Assembly: GCA_046154545.1 (NCBI GenBank)
Contig: JBJXGC010000003.1
Location: 1 to 26,702 of the forward strand
Origin: JBJXGC01 sp046154545
GTDB lineage: Bacteria; Chloroflexota; Dehalococcoidia; Tepidiformales; Tepidiformaceae
Direction: 5' to 3'
Length of the DNA: 26,702 bases
Shown: in pieces, positions 23,334 through 26,702 of the stretch
How positions within the stretch are numbered: position 1 is the first letter of the stretch
Layout: every line of letters begins with the position of its first letter
The notes under the pieces: generated by a model
What the model saw: only the letters and a program-made list of their open reading frames with translations
Databases searched by the model: none
What the model was told of the DNA's origin: nothing
Made by a program: the position numbers and the translations under genes

Positions 23334-24638
23334 ATGAACATCCCGAAGCCGGTCAAGAAGGTCGTCGAGCAGGGTGCTTTGCGGGCGCTGCTTCTGCGCG
23401 AGCGGTTCGAAAGCGGCACACAGTGGAACCCGCTCGACAAGCGCTACCTGAGCAACCCATATCCCCTCTACCGCCACCTGAGGGAGCACGACCCGATCCA
23501 CCGCAGCCGGCTGATGGATGGCCACGTCTTCAGCCGCCACGAAGACATCTCGGCGCTGCTCCGGGACGCCCGCCTTTCGGCCGACGACCGCAACCGCAGC
23601 AACTACCACCAGCAGCGGGCGGAGGGCATCCGCGAGGGCGCGATCAACCCGGACAAGCCCGACATCCCCTCGATGTTGCGCCTCGACCCGCCGGACCACG
23701 CGCGGCTGCGGGGGCTCGTGAACCGGGCCTTCACGCCGCGCGCCGTCGAGGCACTCCGGCCCCGCATCGAGGCCCTGGTCGAGGAGCTGCTCGACCGCAT
23801 CGATGGCGACACGGCGGACATCATGCGCGACATCGCCGTGCCGCTGCCGTTGACAGTTATCGCCGAGATGCTCGGCGTGCCCATCGAAGACCGCGAGCGG
23901 TTCAAGGAATGGTCCGACGCCATCGCCACGACCGTTGCCGAAAGCACGTGGGACGAACTCCGGGCGGCCCGAAAGGCGGGGGAGGAGCTCAGCGCCTACA
24001 TCGCTGACATTGCCGACGAACGCCGGGCTCACCCGCGCGAGGACCTCATCAGCGCGCTGGTCGCGGCTGAGTCAGAGGGCGACCGCCTCTCGATGACGGA
24101 AGTCTACCGGACCGTCGAGTTGCTCCTGGTGGCCGGGAACGAAACGACGACCAACCTCATCGGCAACGGCACGCGGATGTTCGCGCGGCACCCGTCGCAG
24201 TGGGAGCTGCTCCGCGCGGACCCGTCGCTGGCAGCGAACGCCGTGGAGGAGCTGTTGCGGTTCGACAGCCCCGTCCAGATGACGAGCCGCGTGGTCACGC
24301 AACCGTTCGAATACGCGGGCATGCAGCTCAAGAAGGGCCAGGAGTTGATCTTCCTGCTCGGGGCGGCCAACCGCGACCCGGCTGCCTTCGACCGGCCGAA
24401 CCGGCTCGATATCACCCGCGAGAACGCCCGCAGCCACCTCTCCTTCAGCCAGGGCATCCACTACTGCCTCGGCGCACCGTTGGCCCGGCTGGAAGGCGAG
24501 GTGACGTTCCGGGCGATGGCGCGGCGCTTCGAGCGGGTCGAAGTCGAGCCCGGGGGCGAGGTCTGGGGCACAAACACGATCCTTCACGGGATGAAACGGC
24601 TCCCGGTGCGGCTCCGCCGAGCTGGGGCGGCCCTATGA
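23334..24638 (+). CDS. cytochrome P450
   Basis: 434 aa, soluble bacterial P450. I-helix AGNETTT at 267-273 (oxygen activation), ExxR Glu306-Arg309 in EELLR, and the heme loop FSQGIHYCLG with the iron-ligating Cys378. The N-terminus (NPYPLYRHLREHDPIHR) is that of class I bacterial CYPs, which take electrons from ferredoxin and a reductase; neither is in the window. The substrate is unknown; the neighbouring crotonase and acyl-CoA synthetase point to lipid- or acid-type substrates only weakly. The stop overlaps the DinB-fold gene by ATGA (24635-24638). Confidence 0.95.
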   Translation: MNIPKPVKKVVEQGALRALLLRERFESGTQWNPLDKRYLSNPYPLYRHLREHDPIHRSRLMDGHVFSRHEDISALLRDARLSADDRNRSNYHQQRAEGIREGAINPDKPDIPSMLRLDPPDHARLRGLVNRAFTPRAVEALRPRIEALVEELLDRIDGDTADIMRDIAVPLPLTVIAEMLGVPIEDRERFKEWSDAIATTVAESTWDELRAARKAGEELSAYIADIADERRAHPREDLISALVAAESEGDRLSMTEVYRTVELLLVAGNETTTNLIGNGTRMFARHPSQWELLRADPSLAANAVEELLRFDSPVQMTSRVVTQPFEYAGMQLKKGQELIFLLGAANRDPAAFDRPNRLDITRENARSHLSFSQGIHYCLGAPLARLEGEVTFRAMARRFERVEVEPGGEVWGTNTILHGMKRLPVRLRRAGAAL

Positions 24639-25140
24639 GCGCCGACGCGCTGGCCGCGAACCTCCGGCGCCAGGCGACGTTCAATCGCGAAGCTAACTCC
24701 ATCGCGGTCCGCGCCCTGGAGCAGCGCGGCGAGCCCAACCTTCGCGCACTGGCAGCCCTGCGGCACGTGTTCGAGACCGAACTGGTCTGGCTCCGGCGCC
24801 TCACGGGCGGTGATGCGAACGTCGCCCAATTCCCTCAACTCGAAGCCTACGAAACGGAGCTGGCCACCTGCCACCGCTGGTTGACGGAGGCGTCGGAGGG
24901 GATGGAGCGCTTCGCGATGGAGCTCGATGACTCGCGGTTCGACAAGGCCTTCGAGTATCACAACCTCTCAGGACAGCCGCGGTCGAACTTCATGTCGAAC
25001 GTGCTGCAACACGTCTTCCTGCACTCGGCCCAGTACCGGGGCGAAGCGCTGGGACATCTCGCCGTCACGGGCCGCGTGCCCGACGGGACTTCATCTTCTA
25101 CGCGGGCGGCGAGGCCCGCTTCGGGCGGATGCCCGCGTAA
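24635..25140 (+). CDS. DinB-fold protein with an apparent C-terminal frameshift
   Basis: Four-helix-bundle DinB/YfiT-like protein, a family of putative metal-dependent enzymes often of thiol or small-molecule chemistry. The metal-site histidines fit: His44 (LRHVFETEL), His126 and His130 (QHVFLHSAQYRGE). Read straight, the frame runs past 25087 into arginine/glycine-rich nonsense and overlaps the opposite vapC to 25252. Moving by one base at 25085-25087 (GGG where GGGG is expected) gives DFIFYAGGEARFGRMPA and a TAA at 25138-25140, matching the usual DinB ending with DFIFY. The corrected product is 168 aa. It is either a real frameshift or a one-base sequence error. Start overlaps the P450 stop. 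Confidence 0.8.
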
Positions 25141-25162
25141 CGGAGTCACGACGACGGCCGGC

Positions 25163-25564
25163 TCAGCCGGCGAAGACCTCCGGTCGCACAGCGATGGCGG
25201 GGAACGCGGTCAAGACCTCTCGGTCGAAGGTGACCAGTGGCACACCGAGTGACTGCGCAAGGGCGACGAATTCGAGGTCGTAGGCCGTGATCCGGTTGCC
25301 CTCGGCCAAGCGGAAGATGTGGGCGGTATCGACCTGGTGCTCACGCCCGGCCAGGATGGCGCTGACGTGCCGGAAAGCTTCGACACCCTCCTCGCTGGAC
25401 AAGAGCCCGTTGCGCACCATCCCGAACATTGCGTTGCGAAACTCGCTGCGCCAGAGGAATGGAGCGGCCCACTCCGAGTCCTTCCGCAGCACGGCCGACG
25501 CCAGCTGCCGGTTTGGCCCCGGCGTCGCCGCGTACACAGCCAGGACGGTGTCCGCGACGATCAC
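25163..25564 (-). CDS. vapC: VapC-type PIN-domain ribonuclease toxin
   Basis: 133 aa. PIN residues Asp5 in VADTVLAVY, Glu41 in RSEFRNAMF, Asp96 in AYDLEFVALA and Asp114 in VTFDREVLTAFP are all present, so it should be an active RNase. The start is the GTG at 25564, overlapping the antitoxin stop (GTGA, 25561-25564); the longer frame adds residues that merely read through the antitoxin gene. It is not closely similar to the other VapC of the window. Confidence 0.88.
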   Translation of the reverse strand: MIVADTVLAVYAATPGPNRQLASAVLRKDSEWAAPFLWRSEFRNAMFGMVRNGLLSSEEGVEAFRHVSAILAGREHQVDTAHIFRLAEGNRITAYDLEFVALAQSLGVPLVTFDREVLTAFPAIAVRPEVFAG

Positions 25565-25803
25565 TGGCGGCCTTCGTTGATCCAACGCTCGATCTGCTCC
25601 GGCAGGACCCACACCCCGCGCGCGCGGAGGCGATCGTGGAACGCGTCCAACTGCCCGAGGAGTGCCTGTCCGTTATCGGATGCGACGGCTTCTTCCAGGA
25701 TCCGGACGGCCTCGCGATTCAAGCTCCGGTGGTTCGCCTCGGCGCGCGCCTTGAGCCGTTCATATGCCTCGTCAGACATGCCCTTCAAGGTAAGCGTCGC
25801 CAT
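25561..25803 (-). CDS. FitA-like ribbon-helix-helix antitoxin
   Basis: 80 aa. MATLTLKGMSDEAYERLKAR then SLNREAVRILEEAV is a FitA/VapB ribbon-helix-helix N-terminus. The tail contains WVLPEQIERWINEGRQ, unlike the REDRDER tails of the other two antitoxins, so it should be specific to its own VapC. GGAGG lies about 5 nt before the ATG at 25803. It is divergent from uvrC with 69 nt between the start codons. Confidence 0.85.
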   Translation of the reverse strand: MATLTLKGMSDEAYERLKARAEANHRSLNREAVRILEEAVASDNGQALLGQLDAFHDRLRARGVWVLPEQIERWINEGRQ

Positions 25804-25860
25804 GATGCCTCCAAAACGCTTCCGTTTCGCATCCACTCTACCACGCGACGCGCGGCGCCA

Positions 25861-25866
25861 TACACT
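25861..25866 (+). promoter_or_regulatory. -10 element of uvrC, leaderless type
   Basis: TACACT followed by 6 nt and the GTG at 25873, with no ribosome binding site. A leaderless transcript is implied. Confidence 0.5.
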
Positions 25867-25872
25867 GATCCC

Positions 25873-26702
25873 GTGCCCGTCACCACCATCTCCGAGAAGC
25901 TGCGGAAGCAGCTGGCCGCCCTGCCCGCCAAGCCGGGCGTCTACCTCATGCGCAACGCAAAGGGCGAGGTCATCTATGTGGGCAAGGCGGCGCGGCTGAA
26001 GGACCGGGTGCGCTCCTACTTCGGTTCGCCGCGCGGGATGGAGCCGAAGACGCGGACGCTGCGCGAACACATCGAGGATTTCGAGTACATCGTCGTGGGC
26101 AACGCGGGTGAGGCGCTCATCCTCGAAGCGACCCTGATCAAGCGCCACCAGCCGTTCTTCAACATCCGGCTGAAGGACGACAAGCGCTACCCCTACCTGA
26201 AGATCGACCTCCAGCACCCCTGGCCGCGGGTCTACATCACGCGGCGGATCGAGAAGGACGGCGCCCGCTACTTCGGACCATATGCGAGCGCTGGGTCAGT
26301 GCGGGCGACGCTCGACCTGACGAAGAAGCTCTTCCCCTGGCGCTCCTGCACGAAGGAGATCACGGGCAAGGACCCGCGCCCCTGCCTCGACTATTACATC
26401 AAGCGCTGCATCGCGCCCTGCACCTCGTTCTGCACGAAAGAGGAGTACGACGAGGTCATCCAGCAGGTCATCCTCTTCCTCGAAGGGAAGTCCGACGACG
26501 TCATCAACCGGCTGCGGACGCAGATGAGCGAGGCGGCCGAGCGGATGGAGTACGAGCGCGCGGCGATGGTCCGCGACCAGATCCGGTCGCTGGAGCGGAC
26601 CATCGAACGCCAGCTTGTGGGGACGACGAAGAAGGAGGACCTGGATATCTATGGGCTCTGGCGCGATGGCGACCAGGCCTGCGTGCAGGTCTTCTTCATC
26701 CG
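25873..26702 (+). CDS. uvrC: excinuclease ABC subunit C, N-terminal part
   Basis: Nucleotide-excision-repair nuclease that cuts on both sides of a lesion with UvrAB. The window holds about 276 codons; the gene continues beyond the end. GIY-YIG domain for the 3' incision: PGVYLMRNAKGEVIYVGKA, with RVRSYF and the catalytic Glu in GEALILEATLI. Then the UvrC linker with RYFGPYASAGSVRATLDL and cysteines in CLDYYIKRCIAPC. The UVR motif (MSEAAERMEYERAAMVRDQI) near residues 216-236 binds UvrB. The GTG start is chosen from the leaderless -10; the C-terminal RNase H-like and HhH domains are not visible. Confidence 0.95.
   Translation, partial: MPVTTISEKLRKQLAALPAKPGVYLMRNAKGEVIYVGKAARLKDRVRSYFGSPRGMEPKTRTLREHIEDFEYIVVGNAGEALILEATLIKRHQPFFNIRLKDDKRYPYLKIDLQHPWPRVYITRRIEKDGARYFGPYASAGSVRATLDLTKKLFPWRSCTKEITGKDPRPCLDYYIKRCIAPCTSFCTKEEYDEVIQQVILFLEGKSDDVINRLRTQMSEAAERMEYERAAMVRDQIRSLERTIERQLVGTTKKEDLDIYGLWRDGDQACVQVFFI

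Noticed and set aside
25141..25252. Extended C-terminus of the DinB-fold protein into the vapC region
   Set aside because: The tail is nonsense in composition and antisense to a good VapC; a one-base shift gives the normal family ending.

Overview
The window is high-GC, gene-dense bacterial chromosome. It opens inside a 16S rRNA gene read on the minus strand and closes inside uvrC on the plus strand. Housekeeping content (Tgt, an AroK-AroB fusion, AroC, AroE, MltG, RuvX, AlaS, GlmU, RimI, UvrC) shows a free-living bacterium. A membrane-anchored Baseplate_J-like gene sits between alaS and ruvX. Fatty acyl-CoA and P450 genes are present, and several promoters look leaderless. Together these suggest a Chloroflexota-type lineage (Dehalococcoidia/Tepidiformia-like), but that is a tentative inference; the partial 16S gene would settle it by database comparison.

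Layout. (1) 1-1142, minus: the 5' two-thirds of 16S rRNA, with leader, boxA-like site and a near-consensus rRNA promoter. (2) 1248-13519, minus: a long co-directional run transcribed alaS, Baseplate_J-like gene, ruvX, mltG, aroE, small membrane protein, a 431-nt repeat-rich gap, aroC, aroKB, retropepsin-like protease, tgt. Many junctions are 4-nt ATGA or GTGA overlaps, so translational coupling is likely. (3) 13642-17025, plus: glmU (with a TTGACA-N18-TACGAT promoter), a CNNM/CorC-type CBS protein, and rimI. (4) 17037-17869, minus: two unrecognised small genes. (5) 17993-19579, plus: an acyl-CoA synthetase. (6) 19609-22401: an accessory island. It holds a decayed FitA-type antitoxin copy, an intact orphan FitA, a FitA-VapC pair, a Uma2-family nuclease-like gene, a DUF2283 gene, and a Phd-ParE type pair. 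(7) 22411-25140: a crotonase-family gene divergent from a cytochrome P450. A DinB-fold gene overlaps the P450 end and appears frameshifted near its C-terminus. (8) 25163-25803, minus: a second FitA-VapC pair. (9) 25873-26702, plus: the N-terminal half of uvrC.

How the parts relate. Section 2 joins shikimate-pathway enzymes (AroKB, AroC, AroE) with translation, tRNA modification, recombination and cell-wall functions. Section 3 supplies UDP-GlcNAc. Sections 5 and 7 suggest lipid or xenobiotic acyl-CoA metabolism. The island is the least ordinary part: three related antitoxin copies at different stages of decay share a promoter layout, and the two intact ones share an almost identical C-terminal tail. 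No CRISPR array, tRNA, phage or insertion sequence was recognised.
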